A stretch of DNA of 64,000 bases from Methylobacterium sp. SyP6R (GCF_019216885.1 NZ_JAAQRC020000001.1:6254501-6318500), one strand, 5' to 3'. Positions 38,077-49,520 are shown, numbered from the stretch's first letter. The notes: generated by a model from the sequence alone, not told the origin. Numbers and translations are program-made.

Positions 38077-40377
38077 ATGCCGCCCCTCCCCGGCCTGCGT
38101 CCCCGCGCGCTCGCCCTCCTCCTCGCCTTCGCCCCCTCTGCGGTCCTGGCGCAGGGCGCCCCCGACACCATCGCCCTTGACGAGATCTCCGTGGCGGGAT
38201 CCGGCGCCGCCCCAAGACCGGCCTTCGGCGTCGCCGCGCCGCCGGGCGCGGCCCCGAGCGTGATCGAGCACCCGGTCGGCGAGATCGTGACGGGAATCGG
38301 CCGCCAGGACGTGATCGCCAACCGGCCGGCCACCAGCATCGGCCAGGTGCTCGTCAACAGTCCCGGGGTCACGGTGCGCCAGGGCAACGGGCCGCGCGAC
38401 GTGGTGGTGTCGATCCGCGGCAACAACGCCCGCTCGACCGGCGTCATCAAGAACATGGTGGTGCTGGAGGACGGCTTCGTCATGACCCAGCCCGACGGCG
38501 CCTCGCGCTTCGACCTCACCGATCCGCGGGCCTATTCCCGCATCGACGTCTTCCGCGGGCCGCAATCGGCGCTCTTCGGCAACTACGCCACCGGCGGTGC
38601 GCTGGCCTTCCGCACCCGTACCGGTCGCGAGATCGACGGCTACGAGATCGGCATCGATGCCGGCAGCTTCGGGTATCTCAACCACTACTTCACCGTCGGC
38701 GGCGTGAGCGGCCCCTACGAGGTCAGCCTGTTCGCCAGCGATTACCGTCTCAACGGCTACCAGGACCATTCCAGCGCCAACACCCAGACCGTCAACCTCC
38801 TGGCGAGCTACACCCCGACACCGGACAACCGCTTCACCCTGAAGGTCGTCAACAACACCCTCGACGCCGACCTTCCCGCCCGCTCGTCGCTGGCGCAGTA
38901 CCGGATCAATCCCTACCAGCGCGGCTGCGCGGCGGCCGCCACGGCCGCGCCCGGCTGCACCACCGTCAACCTCTTCCGCAACGGCGCCTTCGGCGCGACG
39001 GTGCCGGTGACGGCGGACGAGGGCGCCTTCGGCCGCAACGACCGGCGCACGATCATCGCCGGCCGCTGGGAGCACGACATCGACGCCAACACCACCTGGC
39101 GCACGCAAGTCGGCTTCGACGAGCGCAATTTCGACCAGCCGTTCTACACCACCTCCTCGCGCGGCAGCTATCCGTCCTACAACGTGCTGTCCGACATCAC
39201 CCACCGCACCGAGGTATTCGGGCTGCCGACGGTCGGCTACGCGGCGCTCTCCTACAGCGCCATCGACAACCACATCGCCCTCTACAACCGCGCGCCCTAT
39301 GGCGGCCCGCGCCTCGGCGCGCTCGCCAGCAACCAGGAGGCGGCGCAGTCGAATCTCGGCGGCCGGGCCCGGGCGGAAATCGCGCTGTCCGAGCAATGGA
39401 CCGGCATCGCCGGCCTCTCGATCGAGAATACCTGGCTCAAGGGCCGCACCCTCACCTACGGCTACTCGGCCGCCGGCACGACCACGGCCGTGGCGAACAT
39501 CGACCGCAGCTTCCTCAACGTGGCGCCGGAACTGGCGCTGGTCTATCAGCCGGCTCAGGATCTCGCCTTCCGCGGCCGCGTCGCCACCGGCTACGCGACG
39601 CCGGCCGCGAGCGCGCTGTTCATCACCCCGGCCGGCGTGCCGGGCAACAACACCGATCTGCGCACCCAGACCAATCTCGGCTTCGATCTCGGCGCCGACT
39701 GGTCGCCCCTGCCGGACCTGCGCCTGAGCCTCACCGGCTTCTACGAATTCTTCCGCAACGAGCTCGTCACCCAGTCGCCGGGGGCGGGGCTGCTCAGCTA
39801 CACCTTCAACGCCCCGGCCTCCGAGCATCGCGGCATCGAGGCGGGAGCCGAATGGGCGTTTTCGCCTGGCTGGCGTGCCTTTGCGGCCTACGGCCTCAAC
39901 GACCAGTACTACACCCGCTACGTCGAGCAGCTGAGCGCCGGCAACCTGACCGCGCGGTTCGACCGGGCCGGACGCCTGATCCCCGGCGTGCCGGCCCACC
40001 AGCTCCTCGCCCGCATCGGCTACGACCAACCGTCGGGACCGCTCAAAGGTCTCGGCGCCTTCGTCGAAGCGGTCTACCAGGACGGCTTCTTCCTCGACAA
40101 CGCCAACCTGCTCAAGGCGCCGGGCTACACAATCATCAACGCCAACATCCACTACGATACCGATCTGATCGGCTCTTACGCCAAGCGCCTGAGCCTCTAT
40201 GTCGAGGTGCGCAACATCCTCGACACGACTTATATTTCCTCGGCCCAGCCCCTGGCGAACTCGATCAGCGCCGTGACCGGCCTGCAGAACGGCGCGGGCG
40301 TGCTCGCCACCACCACCGGCTCGATCTTCGCCGGTGCACCACGGAGTGTCGTCGGGGGGATGAAGCTGACGTTCTGA
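38077..40377 (+). CDS. TonB-dependent outer-membrane receptor
   Basis: 766 aa. Signal peptide ([16 protein letters not shown]) then plug domain with [52 protein letters not shown]. The long beta barrel ends in an aromatic residue (GGMKLTF), as needed for outer-membrane insertion. It imports a metal chelate using TonB/ExbBD energy. There is no N-terminal FecA-type signalling domain. The ligand is unknown: siderophore by family, copper possible given the DUF2946-like neighbour. Start chosen at ATG 38077 for the signal peptide. Confidence 0.9.
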   Translation: MPPLPGLRPRALALLLAFAPSAVLAQGAPDTIALDEISVAGSGAAPRPAFGVAAPPGAAPSVIEHPVGEIVTGIGRQDVIANRPATSIGQVLVNSPGVTVRQGNGPRDVVVSIRGNNARSTGVIKNMVVLEDGFVMTQPDGASRFDLTDPRAYSRIDVFRGPQSALFGNYATGGALAFRTRTGREIDGYEIGIDAGSFGYLNHYFTVGGVSGPYEVSLFASDYRLNGYQDHSSANTQTVNLLASYTPTPDNRFTLKVVNNTLDADLPARSSLAQYRINPYQRGCAAAATAAPGCTTVNLFRNGAFGATVPVTADEGAFGRNDRRTIIAGRWEHDIDANTTWRTQVGFDERNFDQPFYTTSSRGSYPSYNVLSDITHRTEVFGLPTVGYAALSYSAIDNHIALYNRAPYGGPRLGALASNQEAAQSNLGGRARAEIALSEQWTGIAGLSIENTWLKGRTLTYGYSAAGTTTAVANIDRSFLNVAPELALVYQPAQDLAFRGRVATGYATPAASALFITPAGVPGNNTDLRTQTNLGFDLGADWSPLPDLRLSLTGFYEFFRNELVTQSPGAGLLSYTFNAPASEHRGIEAGAEWAFSPGWRAFAAYGLNDQYYTRYVEQLSAGNLTARFDRAGRLIPGVPAHQLLARIGYDQPSGPLKGLGAFVEAVYQDGFFLDNANLLKAPGYTIINANIHYDTDLIGSYAKRLSLYVEVRNILDTTYISSAQPLANSISAVTGLQNGAGVLATTTGSIFAGAPRSVVGGMKLTF

Positions 40378-40446
40378 AGACCGGGTCGATCGGCGCGACG
40401 ACGCTGAAAGCCTACCGAGATCGCCCCACGGACCCGGCACCCTCCT

Positions 40447-40488
40447 CGTCATTCCGGGGCCGCGCAGCGGAGCCCGGAATGACGCGGC
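40447..40488. repeat. Short family B repeat
   Basis: CGTCATTCCGGGGCCGCGCA through GCCCGGAATGACG forms a compact palindrome using both outer ends of the family B element at 19416, with the centre deleted. It may also terminate the TonB receptor transcript. Confidence 0.75.
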
Positions 40489-40584
40489 GGGTAGCGATCT
40501 CACGGCATCGAGCCAAGGTTCGCGGGCGGTCGCCTCGACTCCGACGTGGCACGGTTGCAGGCAACACCTTACCCCCCTCAAATC

Positions 40585-40600
40585 GCGCATATTGCGCAAT
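40585..40600. promoter_or_regulatory. Candidate operator upstream of D-threonate operon
   Basis: GCGCA and TGCGC flank a TAT spacer (40585-40597), overlapping the perfect palindrome ATTGCGCAAT (40591-40600). It lies about 95 bases before the permease gene and is a good candidate site for the DeoR-type regulator encoded at the end of the operon. Confidence 0.4.
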
Positions 40601-40694
40601 TTCCCGATTGACCCGCACCGCATTTTGCGTTCCTCAGGCGCTAACAATCGGACGTCGCGCAGCATCATGCGCGGTCCGCGCAAAGGAGGAATGC

Positions 40695-41726
40695 ATGGCG
40701 GGGCTACGCATGGGCGAGATACGCATCAAGCGCGCGATCGAGCGTGTGCCGGGCGGGATGATGGTGGTGCCGCTGCTCGTCGGCGCGGTGATCGCCACCC
40801 TGTTCCCAGGCACCCCGAAGGTGTTCGGCTCGTTCACAGGCGCGCTGTTCACCGGCGCGCTGCCGATCCTGGCGGTGTTCTACGTCTGCATGGGCGCGAG
40901 CATCGACTTTCGCGCCACGCCCTACATCGTGAAGAAGGGCGGCACGCTGCTCGCCGTGAAGGTCGGCATCGCGATGGTCCTCGGCGTGGTCTTCGGCCGC
41001 CTGATCGGCGAAGCGCCGATCGGCGCCGGGCTGTTCGCCGGCCTCTCGACGCTGGCGATCGTCGCGGCCATGAACGACACCAACGGGGGCCTCTACATGG
41101 CGCTGATGGGCCAGTACGGCCGGCCGCGGGATGTCGGTGCCTACACGATCATGTGCCTCGAATCCGGTCCCTTCCTCACCATGGTGACGCTCGGCGTCGC
41201 CGGCCTGTCGGCCTTCCCGTGGCAGACGATGGTCGGCAGCATCCTGCCGCTCCTCGTCGGCATGATCCTCGGCAACCTCGACCGGGAGATGCGCGACTTC
41301 CTCGGCCGCGCCGTGCCGGTGATGATCCCGTTCTTCGCCTTCGCGCTGGGAACCGGGCTCGACCTGACGAAGATCTGGCAGGCGGGGCTGCTCGGCCTCG
41401 GGCTCGGCGTCGCGGTGACGGTCGTCACCGGCATCCCGCTCTTCTTCGCCGATCGCCTCACCGGCGGCACGGGGGTGGCCGGCGTCGCCGCCTCCTCCAC
41501 CGCCGGCAACGCCGCCGCGGTCCCGGCGATCATCGGCGCCGCGAACCCGGCCTATGCCGAGGCGGCCGCCCCGGCGACGGTGCTGGTCGCCGCGACCGTG
41601 GTGGTGACCGCGATCCTCACGCCCCTCGTCACCGCCTGGACCGCCCGGCATTTCGGCGAGCGCCCGGAGGAGGACGCCGCCCCGGCCGCCGACCCCGTGG
41701 CCTCGCCTCTTGCGAAGCGGGCGTGA
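40695..41726 (+). CDS. 2-keto-3-deoxygluconate permease family transporter (KdgT-like)
   Basis: 343 aa, about ten membrane helices. Family motifs: [46 protein letters not shown] and [17 protein letters not shown]. It is a sugar-acid:proton symporter. Here it leads a kinase/dehydrogenase pair for four-carbon sugar acids, so D-threonate, D-erythronate or a related acid is the probable substrate rather than ketodeoxygluconate. The ATG at 40695 follows AAAGGAGG; another ATG at 40691 is out of frame. Confidence 0.85.
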   Translation: MAGLRMGEIRIKRAIERVPGGMMVVPLLVGAVIATLFPGTPKVFGSFTGALFTGALPILAVFYVCMGASIDFRATPYIVKKGGTLLAVKVGIAMVLGVVFGRLIGEAPIGAGLFAGLSTLAIVAAMNDTNGGLYMALMGQYGRPRDVGAYTIMCLESGPFLTMVTLGVAGLSAFPWQTMVGSILPLLVGMILGNLDREMRDFLGRAVPVMIPFFAFALGTGLDLTKIWQAGLLGLGLGVAVTVVTGIPLFFADRLTGGTGVAGVAASSTAGNAAAVPAIIGAANPAYAEAAAPATVLVAATVVVTAILTPLVTAWTARHFGERPEEDAAPAADPVASPLAKRA

Positions 41727-42981
41727 CCGTGGCGCGACGCTGGCTCATCCTCGCCGACGACCTCACCGGCGCGGCCGATTGCGCCATCGCCTTCGCCCGG
41801 CGCGGCCGCCGGACTTGCGTGCAATGCGGCGAGGCGGGATCGGGAGCGGAGGACGACGTCGTCTCGCACGATGCCGACAGCCGCCAGCTCGGCCCGGAGG
41901 CGGCGGCCTCGCGCCACGCCGCCCTCCTCGACCGGCTGCATCATCCGGGCCGCTCGATCCTCAAGAAGATCGACTCGACCCTGCGCGGGCAGCCGGCGGC
42001 GGAACTTGCCGCCACGCTCGAGGGCTTGCGGCGGCGCCACGGCGCAGCCTTCGCGATCCTGGCGCCGGCCTTCCCGGCGACCGGCCGCACCACGCGGGAC
42101 GGGCGGATCATGGTCGAGGGCCGACCCCTGGAGGAGACCGAGCTCTGGCGCCGGGACCGTACCTACGCGACCGGATCGCTGCCCGCGATGCTGGAGGGAG
42201 CGGGCCTGCCGAGCGCGACGATCGCGCTCGCCACCGTGCGGGCTGGGCCTGAATCCTTGCGCGAGGCCCTGGCGCAGGCCGCACGGGCGGGAGCGGTCGC
42301 GGTGCTCGACGCGGAGTCCGACGACGACCTCGCGCGGATCGCCGAGGCCGGCCTCGCGCCCGGTGCGCGGGCGAGCCTGGTCTGGGTCGGCAGCGCCGGC
42401 CTCGCCCATGCGCTGGCGGCACGGGAGACGGCGCCGGCCGCTCCGTCCGAAAACATCTCTACCGGTTCGGGCGGCACCCTCGTGGTGGTGGGCAGCCTCG
42501 CCGCCGCCTCCCGCGCCGCCGCGCGCCGGCTCGCGGGCGAGGCGGGTGTGCGCCACGTCCCGGTCGCGCCGGACCTGCTGCTCGCGGCCGACGAAACCGA
42601 GCGGGCCCGCTGCCGGAACGCCGTGACCGCGGGAGTGAGCGCCGGAGACGACGTGCTGGTCGAGGTCGCGATGGGCGAGGCGCCGGACCTCGCCCTGGGG
42701 CCGCGCCTCGCCGACGCCCTCGGCGCCTGGCTCGCCCCGGCCGCTCCCCATCTCGGCGGGCTGGTGGCGACGGGGGGCGAGACCGCCGCGGCGCTCCTCG
42801 CCCATTTCCGGGTCGACGGCCTGCGGCTGATCGACGAGATCGAGGCGGGCGTCTCCCTCGGCCTCACACGGGGCGCGCTCCGGGTTCCGATCGTCACCAA
42901 GGCCGGCGCCTTCGGCACGCCTGAGACGCTGGTGCGCGCCGTCCATCACCTCCGGGCCATCCGAAACCAGGGTTCCTCGAC

Positions 42982-42985
<4 letters not shown>
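41723..42985 (+). CDS. Four-carbon acid sugar kinase (DUF1537 family, DtnK/OtnK-like)
   Basis: 420 aa from GTG 41723, which overlaps the permease stop codon. Signatures are [20 protein letters not shown] (sugar-acid binding), [16 protein letters not shown], and the C-terminal nucleotide domain with [12 protein letters not shown] and [14 protein letters not shown]. The family phosphorylates D-threonate, D-erythronate, L-threonate or similar acids at the 4-OH. Next to a PdxA-type dehydrogenase this suggests the route in which the 4-phosphate is oxidised and decarboxylated to dihydroxyacetone phosphate. Confidence 0.88.
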
Positions 42986-44001
<1,016 letters not shown>

Positions 44002-44006
44002 CCCCC

Positions 44007-44777
44007 ATGACCCGCGGCCGGCACCGTCACCCGCTGCTGCTGGAGGCGCTCCAGGCCGGCGAGGTCGTGGTCGAGGAACTGGCGGAGCGCTTCGGCGTCT
44101 CCGCCTCGACGATCCGGCGCGACCTGCAACGGCTGGCGAGCGAGAAGACGATCACCCGCACCTATGGCGGCGCGGTGATCGCCCATCCGCTCCCCGAGAC
44201 GAGCCTGCCGGAGCGCGAGGCGCAGGCGAGGCCGGAGAAGGCCGCCATCGCGCGGGCCGCCCTCTCGTTGCTCGCCGACGACGACATCCTGATCCTCGAC
44301 GGCGGCTCGACGGTGGCGGCCTTCGGGGCCGGCCTCGCCGGGCGGCACCACACGGTCATCACCAACAACCTGCCGCTGGTCGGCATACTCGCCGCCGCGC
44401 CCGGGCTCAGCCTGACGGTGCTCGGCGGCGCGGTGCGGCCCGGCAGCATGAGCACGATGGGCCCGCTCGCCGAGGCCTCCTTGCGCCGCCTCACCGCCGA
44501 CAAGGCCGTGGTGAGCGGCGACGGCTTCGTCGCCGGCCGCGGCCTGTGCGAGGCGGCGATCGAGCAGGTCGCCCTCAAGTCGCTGATGATGGAGCAGGCG
44601 GCCGAGGTCGTCGTGCTGATGGATTCCTCGAAGCTCGGCCGCGCGGCACAGGGCGCCTGGGCACCCCTGCCGGCCTGCTGGACCCTGGTGACCGATGCGG
44701 GCGCCACGGACGCGCAATGCGCGGACGCGGAAGGCGCCGGGGCGCGGGTGGTGCGGGTGGTGCGGGTAGCGGAGTGA
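44007..44777 (+). CDS. DeoR family transcriptional regulator
   Basis: 256 aa from ATG 44007, five bases after pdxA2. The N-terminal helix-turn-helix is in ELAERFGVSASTIRRDLQRL, followed by RTYGGAV. The sugar-phosphate isomerase-like effector domain has LDGGSTVAAFGAGL and VVLMDSSKLGR. It likely represses the operon it belongs to and responds to a phosphorylated intermediate. The tail has an unusual VVRVVRV repeat. Confidence 0.88.
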   Translation: MTRGRHRHPLLLEALQAGEVVVEELAERFGVSASTIRRDLQRLASEKTITRTYGGAVIAHPLPETSLPEREAQARPEKAAIARAALSLLADDDILILDGGSTVAAFGAGLAGRHHTVITNNLPLVGILAAAPGLSLTVLGGAVRPGSMSTMGPLAEASLRRLTADKAVVSGDGFVAGRGLCEAAIEQVALKSLMMEQAAEVVVLMDSSKLGRAAQGAWAPLPACWTLVTDAGATDAQCADAEGAGARVVRVVRVAE

Positions 44778-44784
44778 GCGGCGC

Positions 44785-46470
44785 TTACGCCGCCCGCACC
44801 GTCGCGAGGAACCGCGCCACCTCCGCCGAGAGGTGCTCCGACTGGCGCGACATCTCGGAGGCCGCGCCGAGCACCTGGGCCGCCGCCGCCCCGGTCTCGC
44901 CGGCGGTTTCGGCGAGCGTCGCGATGGTGCCGGTGACCGCACCGGTGCCGGCTGCCGCCTCGGCGACGTTGCGGACGATCTCCTGGGTCGCCGCGCCCTG
45001 CTCCTCTACCGCCGCGGCGATCGAACTGGCGACGCCGTCGATCTCGCGGATGCGCCGGCCGATGCCGTCGATGGCCGACGCGGCCTGGCCTGTCGAGGCC
45101 TGGATGCGGCCGATCTGGCCGGTGATCTCCTCGGTCGCTCGTGCCGTCTGGCCGGCGAGCTGCTTGACCTCCGCGGCGACCACCGCGAAGCCCCGTCCCG
45201 CCTCGCCGGCCCGGGCCGCCTCGATCGTGGCGTTGAGCGCCAGGAGGTTGGTCTGGCTGGCGATCGACGAGATGAGGGCCACCACGTCGCCGACCTTGGC
45301 GGCGGCCTGCGACAGGTCCTGAACCAGCGCCATCGTCTCGCTCGCCTCGCCGACGGCGACCCGCGCCAGCTCGGCCGAGCCCGAGACCTGCCGGCCGATC
45401 TCCTGGACCGACGAGCCCAGTTCCTCGGCCGCCGCCGCCACCACGGTGACGTTGGCCGCTGCGTCACCCGCCGCGCTCGCGACGGCGCCCGACTGGCCGG
45501 CGGCTTGCGCGGCGCTGCCGCTGAGCGAGCGGGCCGTGGCCTCGAGCTCGGTGGCCGCCGCCGAGACGCCGCCGACGATGCTGCCGACCGCCTGTTCGAA
45601 GCCGTCGGCCATCTGGCGCATGCCGAGCTTGCGCTGCTCCTCGGCCGAGGCGCGGGCGAGCGCGGTCTCCTCCTCCAGCGCGCGGGCGCGGATCAGGTTG
45701 TCGCGGAACACCACCACCGAGCCGGCCAGCGCGCCGATCTCGTCCCGGCGCCCCTGCCCCGGGATCGTCACCGCGGCGTCGCCGCCGGCGAGGCGCTGGG
45801 TCACGGCGGTGATCGCCCGCAGCGGTACGGCGACGCCGTACCGTACCAGCACCATCGCACCGCCCGCGACGAGGAGCCCCAGGCCGATCAACGCCAGCAT
45901 CTTCCGGTTGGCGCTGACATAGGTCTCCTCGATCAGGTCGCCGCTCGCCTTGGAGCCGGTGCCGTTCAGCGCGACCAGCTTCTCCCAGGTGCCCATGATG
46001 GCGATGACGCCATTCGACATGTCGGTGTTGTAGATCCGCTGGGCGGCGGCCACGTCGCCCCCGGTCGCCTTCCCGATGGCCTGGCGCTGATACTCGGCAT
46101 AGGCGGTAATATGCCGGCGGAACTCGGCGTAGAGATCGCGCTCGGCCTGCGACAGCGGCAGCGCCTCGAAGCGGGCGAACTGCGCGGCGAGGATCTCGTC
46201 GCGCTTGGCGATCTGCCCGGCGACCTGGGTCCGGAATTCGGGCGTGTCGGCGGTGAGCAGGCGCGAGATGTTGACCCGCTGGCGCATGAAGTTGATGCCG
46301 ATCGATCCGAGCGTATCGGTGGCCGGCACCCGGACGTCGCGCAGGTCCGAGGCCGCCGTGTTCACGCGACGCAGCTCAAGCAGCGCGAGACCGCCTGTCG
46401 CTCCGATCAGCAGGGCCAGGGCGACGAGGCACAGCCCCAGCTTCGTCGCGATCGACAACCCGTTGCGCAT
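44785..46470 (-). CDS. Methyl-accepting chemotaxis protein
   Basis: 561 aa. Two membrane helices (residues 8-30 and about 190-212) enclose a four-helix-bundle periplasmic sensor. A HAMP domain follows ([19 protein letters not shown]). The cytoplasmic signalling hairpin carries the conserved tip [20 protein letters not shown] then [15 protein letters not shown]. It signals to CheA/CheW. There is no CheR-binding pentapeptide at the C-terminus. The ligand cannot be inferred. Confidence 0.93.
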   Translation of the reverse strand: MRNGLSIATKLGLCLVALALLIGATGGLALLELRRVNTAASDLRDVRVPATDTLGSIGINFMRQRVNISRLLTADTPEFRTQVAGQIAKRDEILAAQFARFEALPLSQAERDLYAEFRRHITAYAEYQRQAIGKATGGDVAAAQRIYNTDMSNGVIAIMGTWEKLVALNGTGSKASGDLIEETYVSANRKMLALIGLGLLVAGGAMVLVRYGVAVPLRAITAVTQRLAGGDAAVTIPGQGRRDEIGALAGSVVVFRDNLIRARALEEETALARASAEEQRKLGMRQMADGFEQAVGSIVGGVSAAATELEATARSLSGSAAQAAGQSGAVASAAGDAAANVTVVAAAAEELGSSVQEIGRQVSGSAELARVAVGEASETMALVQDLSQAAAKVGDVVALISSIASQTNLLALNATIEAARAGEAGRGFAVVAAEVKQLAGQTARATEEITGQIGRIQASTGQAASAIDGIGRRIREIDGVASSIAAAVEEQGAATQEIVRNVAEAAAGTGAVTGTIATLAETAGETGAAAAQVLGAASEMSRQSEHLSAEVARFLATVRAA

Positions 46471-46512
46471 GAGACTTAATTCCCGACATCATTCAGCCGC
46501 CGTGGGGAAATC

Positions 46513-46540
46513 GTATCAGCCAACAGTTAATCTTGTTTTA
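46513..46540 (-). promoter_or_regulatory. Possible flagellar-type (sigma-28-like) promoter of chemoreceptor gene
   Basis: On the minus strand TAAA (46540-46537), 16 bases, then GCTGATAC (46520-46513) resembles TAAA-N15-GCCGATAA. It lies about 43 bases before the ATG. Many Hyphomicrobiales lack sigma-28, so the match may be fortuitous. Confidence 0.3.
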
Positions 46541-47124
46541 GCGAATACGAGACGGAATGCGCGCCGCTTCACTTCGATACGGAGCCAACGACAAAGCTCT
46601 CGATCCGAGCCGACGTCCTATACCACGTGGGCGATCCAGCTTACCTGCAAGAGCAAGACCACCGCTCCTCCGCGGGAATCGACGAGGGTGTGAGCGGGGC
46701 TCGTCGCCGCCTCGACGGCAGAGGAAGCGCAGGATCTCTCCTCTCAGGATCTCTCCTCTCATGGGGGCGGGGTGAGGATGGAGATTGTCCGGAATGGAAC
46801 TCCGCCCCGTCTCATCGAACCAGGCCGCTCTCGCGCGGGATCTTACCTCCCCGAGCCGCTCGCCCAGGCTGGAGACGGGAGGAACCCGCGAACCTTCCTC
46901 TCTCCGGAGAGCCCCGCGCCGCGAGCGGGCATCATCACCCCAACTAAAAATACGTAAGCATGTTAAGGACTAACATATCAAGTCGTTGCACAATAAAACA
47001 TTCTCATGTTTCTCGTTTTTTCTGATTGTAACAGTATTCATTGGTCAATGGACAGTTATCGCAACATCGCGCATCTTCACATTGCGAGCGGGACGTCCGA
47101 ACCCGCCGATACCGGAGTGGCATC
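46541..47124. other. Intergenic region upstream of Cys-rich peptide gene
   Basis: About 580 bases without a supported protein gene. The second half (46945-47070) is AT-rich (TTCTCGTTTTTTCTGATTGT), unlike the flanks, and includes a possible -35 TTGCAC at 46987. It likely holds a regulated promoter for the peptide gene at 47125. Confidence 0.4.
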
Positions 47125-47265
47125 ATGAAGAAGCTCGACGCCAAGTCCCTCGGCTCCGTCGCTGGCGGCTGCTGCCTGCCCGCTTGCCCGCCCCCGTGCC
47201 CCCCGCCGGCCCCCTGCCCGCCGCCGGCCCCGACCTGCTGCAGCGCCAAGTCCCGCGTCTGCTAA
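47125..47265 (+). CDS. Cys/Pro-rich 46-aa peptide with Gly-Gly leader (putative RiPP-like precursor)
   Basis: ATG at 47125 after CCGGAGTGG. The leader MKKLDAKSLGSVAGG has the Leu/Val-x-Gly-Gly form of double-glycine leaders cut by C39 peptidases. The 31-residue remainder starts CCLPACPPPCPPPAPCPPPA and ends TCCSAKSRVC, with eight Cys and over ten Pro. It could be a modified peptide, a metal-binding peptide or a small structural peptide. No modifying enzyme or active C39 exporter is next to it; the only C39-like domain in the window (10814) lacks its catalytic Cys. Confidence 0.6.
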   Translation: MKKLDAKSLGSVAGGCCLPACPPPCPPPAPCPPPAPTCCSAKSRVC

Positions 47266-47295
47266 GTCCCGCGTCTGCTAAGTCCTGCGTCTGTC
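47248..47295 (+). repeat. 16-base tandem repeat across the peptide stop codon
   Basis: AAGTCCCGCGTCTGCT occurs at 47248-47263 and 47264-47279, with a diverged third copy at 47280-47295. The first copy encodes the last five residues (KSRVC), and the TAA stop spans the junction. Because 16 is not a multiple of three, added copies do not extend the protein. Confidence 0.85.
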
Positions 47296-47335
47296 AAGTC
47301 GCAGATCCGTCGATCCCGCCGGATCGACCATCGCG

Positions 47336-47368
47336 GCAGGGTCGCGCGGCCTCGGCCAGCGACCCTGC
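47336..47368 (+). terminator. Hairpin after the Cys-rich peptide gene
   Basis: GCAGGGTCGC (47336-47345) pairs with GCGACCCTGC (47359-47368). A smaller dyad TCGATC/GATCGA lies just upstream (47310-47327). There is no U run. It is placed to end the peptide transcript or the opposing amidohydrolase transcript. Confidence 0.45.
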
Positions 47369-47482
47369 GCGACGGGACGATGCCGGCCCGATTCAGGCCC
47401 GGCATCGATCGGATCCCGGATCCCCTGCCCCGGGTGGGACAGGGGGTCTTCGGGCCTTCGACCTCCCGCTTTCCGCGCCGCG

Positions 47483-48727
47483 TCAGGCCGCCAGTTCGTC
47501 CTTCACGAAGCGTCCGTCGATCATGATCGCCCGCAGGTGCCGGCCCTGGCCGGTGAGGAGCGAGAGATCGGCGAGCGGGTCGCCGTCGACCACGATCAGG
47601 TCGGCGAAGGCGCCGGGCGCCACCACTCCGGCCTTGCCCTCCAGGCGCACGACCTTGGCGGCGTTGATCGTGGCCGAGCGAATCACCTCGATCGCCGGCA
47701 GGCAGCGGCCGCGGATCACGAATTCCTCCGACTGGTGGCGGTGCATCTCGCCGAGGAGATCGGTGCCGTAGGCCATCATCACGCCGGCCTCCCGCAGGGT
47801 CTCGAGGGCCTTCAGCCCCGCCTCGCGCACATCCTCGATCTTGGCGACCGAGGCCGGCGGAAGCCCCAGGCTGGCGCCCTCCTTGGCAAGGGCATCGAAG
47901 GTGACGTTGGTGGGAACGACGTAAGCGCCCTTGTCGCGGATCAGCCGCGCCGTCTCCGGGGTCACCAGGTTGCCGTGCTCGACCGAGATCACTCCGCACT
48001 CGACCGCCCGGCGGATCGCCGCGTCGGTGTAGAGATGGGCGGCGACGTAGGTCTGAGCGTTGTTCGCCTCCTCGACGATCGCCCGCAACTCGTCCACCGA
48101 GTAGCCCAGGAAGGCGATCGGGTCGGTCGGCGAGGAAACCCCGCCATTCGCCATGATCTTGATGAAGTCGGCCCCGGCCTTGATCTCCTCGCGCGCCACC
48201 CGGCGCACCGCGTCGACCCCGTCGCAGACCCGGCCGAGCGCGCCGAGCTTGGTGCCGTAATGGCTCACGTCCCGGGCGTGGTAGCGGCCGCGATAGTCGG
48301 TGTGGCCGCCGGTCTGCGACAGGGCCTTGCCGCAGATCACCAGGCGCGGGCCGTCGATCAGCCCTTCCTTCACCGCCATGACCAGGCCGTGGTCGGCGCC
48401 GCCGAGGTCGCGCACGGTGGTGAAGCCGCGCATCAGCATGCCGCGCATGATCTTCGCGGTGCGCAACGCCACCAGCGAATCCGGCAGCTCGGCATTGGCA
48501 CCGAGATCGGGGATCGTCGCGATGACGTGGACGTGGCAATCGATCAGGCCCGGCATCAGCGTGCGGCCGGCGAGATCGATCACGCGGGCCGAGGAGGCGG
48601 TGAGCGGCTTGTCCGAGACCTCCCGGATCGAGCCGCCCTCGACCAGCACGTCGTGGCCGTCGAGCGCATTGTCGTGGGTGCCGTCGAGGACCCGGGCGTT
48701 GCGGAACAGGACGAGGTCGGCGCTCAT
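47483..48727 (-). CDS. Amidohydrolase (imidazolonepropionase/prolidase-like)
   Basis: 414 aa from ATG 48727. Metal-dependent TIM-barrel hydrolase: first metal site LIDCHVHV, Lys in ADFIKIMANGGV, His in AAHLYTDAAI and SVEHGNLV, and Asp in MAYGTDLLGE. The C-terminal composite domain is GADPLADLS-like (VVDGDPLADLSLL). Members cleave cyclic amides or imino-dipeptides. It is divergent from a TetR-type regulator and near a second amidohydrolase (53945) and an ABC importer, suggesting one catabolic locus. The substrate is unknown. Confidence 0.87.
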   Translation of the reverse strand: MSADLVLFRNARVLDGTHDNALDGHDVLVEGGSIREVSDKPLTASSARVIDLAGRTLMPGLIDCHVHVIATIPDLGANAELPDSLVALRTAKIMRGMLMRGFTTVRDLGGADHGLVMAVKEGLIDGPRLVICGKALSQTGGHTDYRGRYHARDVSHYGTKLGALGRVCDGVDAVRRVAREEIKAGADFIKIMANGGVSSPTDPIAFLGYSVDELRAIVEEANNAQTYVAAHLYTDAAIRRAVECGVISVEHGNLVTPETARLIRDKGAYVVPTNVTFDALAKEGASLGLPPASVAKIEDVREAGLKALETLREAGVMMAYGTDLLGEMHRHQSEEFVIRGRCLPAIEVIRSATINAAKVVRLEGKAGVVAPGAFADLIVVDGDPLADLSLLTGQGRHLRAIMIDGRFVKDELAA

Positions 48728-48800
48728 GCGGAGGTCCTTCTCTTCATGCGGGCGGCCCGGGGACGAGCGCGCGAGCCTGAGCGGCACACTGGACAGCGAG

Positions 48801-48826
48801 AAAAAAACAGGCAAGCTTGTTTTTTT
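48801..48826. promoter_or_regulatory. Palindromic operator in divergent promoter region
   Basis: Arms AAAAAAACA and TGTTTTTTT (nine bases each) enclose GGCAAGCT, with CAAGCTTG as an inner palindrome. It lies midway between the amidohydrolase and TetR-type genes, the usual place for an autoregulatory TetR operator. It may also include AT-rich promoter elements. Confidence 0.55.
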
Positions 48827-48853
48827 ATCAGGCACCCGCGCCCCGGAGGATCG

Positions 48854-49507
48854 GTGACGCAGACCGGACGGCAGCCCCAGGCCCGCAGCCTCGCGACCCG
48901 CGAGCGCGTGGTGCGCGCCACGATCGACGAGATCCACGCCGTCGGCTACCACGCCGCGACGACGCAGGCGATCGCCGAGCGGGCGCAGGTCTCGCGCGGG
49001 GCGCTGCTGCACCACTTCCCGACACGGGCCGATCTTGTGCGGGCGGCCCTCGAGACCCTGCTCGACGACGGCACCGCCGAGATCCGGTCGGTGTCGCGGG
49101 ACGTACGCTCCGGGGCACTGCCGCTCGCGGATTTCGTCGAGTTCCTGTGGCCGCTCTTCTCCGGCCGGTTCTTCCAGCTGTCGCTGGAGCTGATCAACGA
49201 GGCGCGCACCGATCCGGACCTGCGCCACTGCCTGATCCCGGTGGTGCAGCGCTTCCACGCCGCCCTCGACGCGATCTGGGTCGAGTTCTGCGATGCCGAT
49301 GCCCGGCCGCCGCGGGAGGCGCGGATCATCCTCAACCTCACCGTCAACCTGATGCGCGGCATGGGCGTGCAGACGGTGCTGCGGCCCGATCCCGACTATT
49401 TTCGCGACCTGATCGAGGCCTGGAAGGCGGTGCTGCCGCTTCTCATCGCCGGTCCGGCGGGCGATGCGGCCTTCGCGGGTCCGCGCTTCCGCGCGGCCTC
49501 GGCGTGA
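48854..49507 (+). CDS. TetR family transcriptional regulator
   Basis: 217 aa from GTG 48854, directly after CCGGAGGATCG. Helix-turn-helix: TTQAIAERAQVSRGALLHHF, preceded by RERVVRATIDEIHAVGYHA. The C-terminal ligand-binding domain is helical. It is divergent from the amidohydrolase and 107 bases upstream of an ABC transporter operon, so it probably controls both as a repressor lifted by the imported compound. Confidence 0.9.
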   Translation: MTQTGRQPQARSLATRERVVRATIDEIHAVGYHAATTQAIAERAQVSRGALLHHFPTRADLVRAALETLLDDGTAEIRSVSRDVRSGALPLADFVEFLWPLFSGRFFQLSLELINEARTDPDLRHCLIPVVQRFHAALDAIWVEFCDADARPPREARIILNLTVNLMRGMGVQTVLRPDPDYFRDLIEAWKAVLPLLIAGPAGDAAFAGPRFRAASA

Positions 49508-49520
49508 GCGAGCCTCGCGC

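Noticed and set aside
37597..40683. A 1028-codon minus-strand frame opposite the PepSY and TonB receptor genes
   Set aside because: Both plus-strand genes have full family motifs; the minus frame is compositional shadow.
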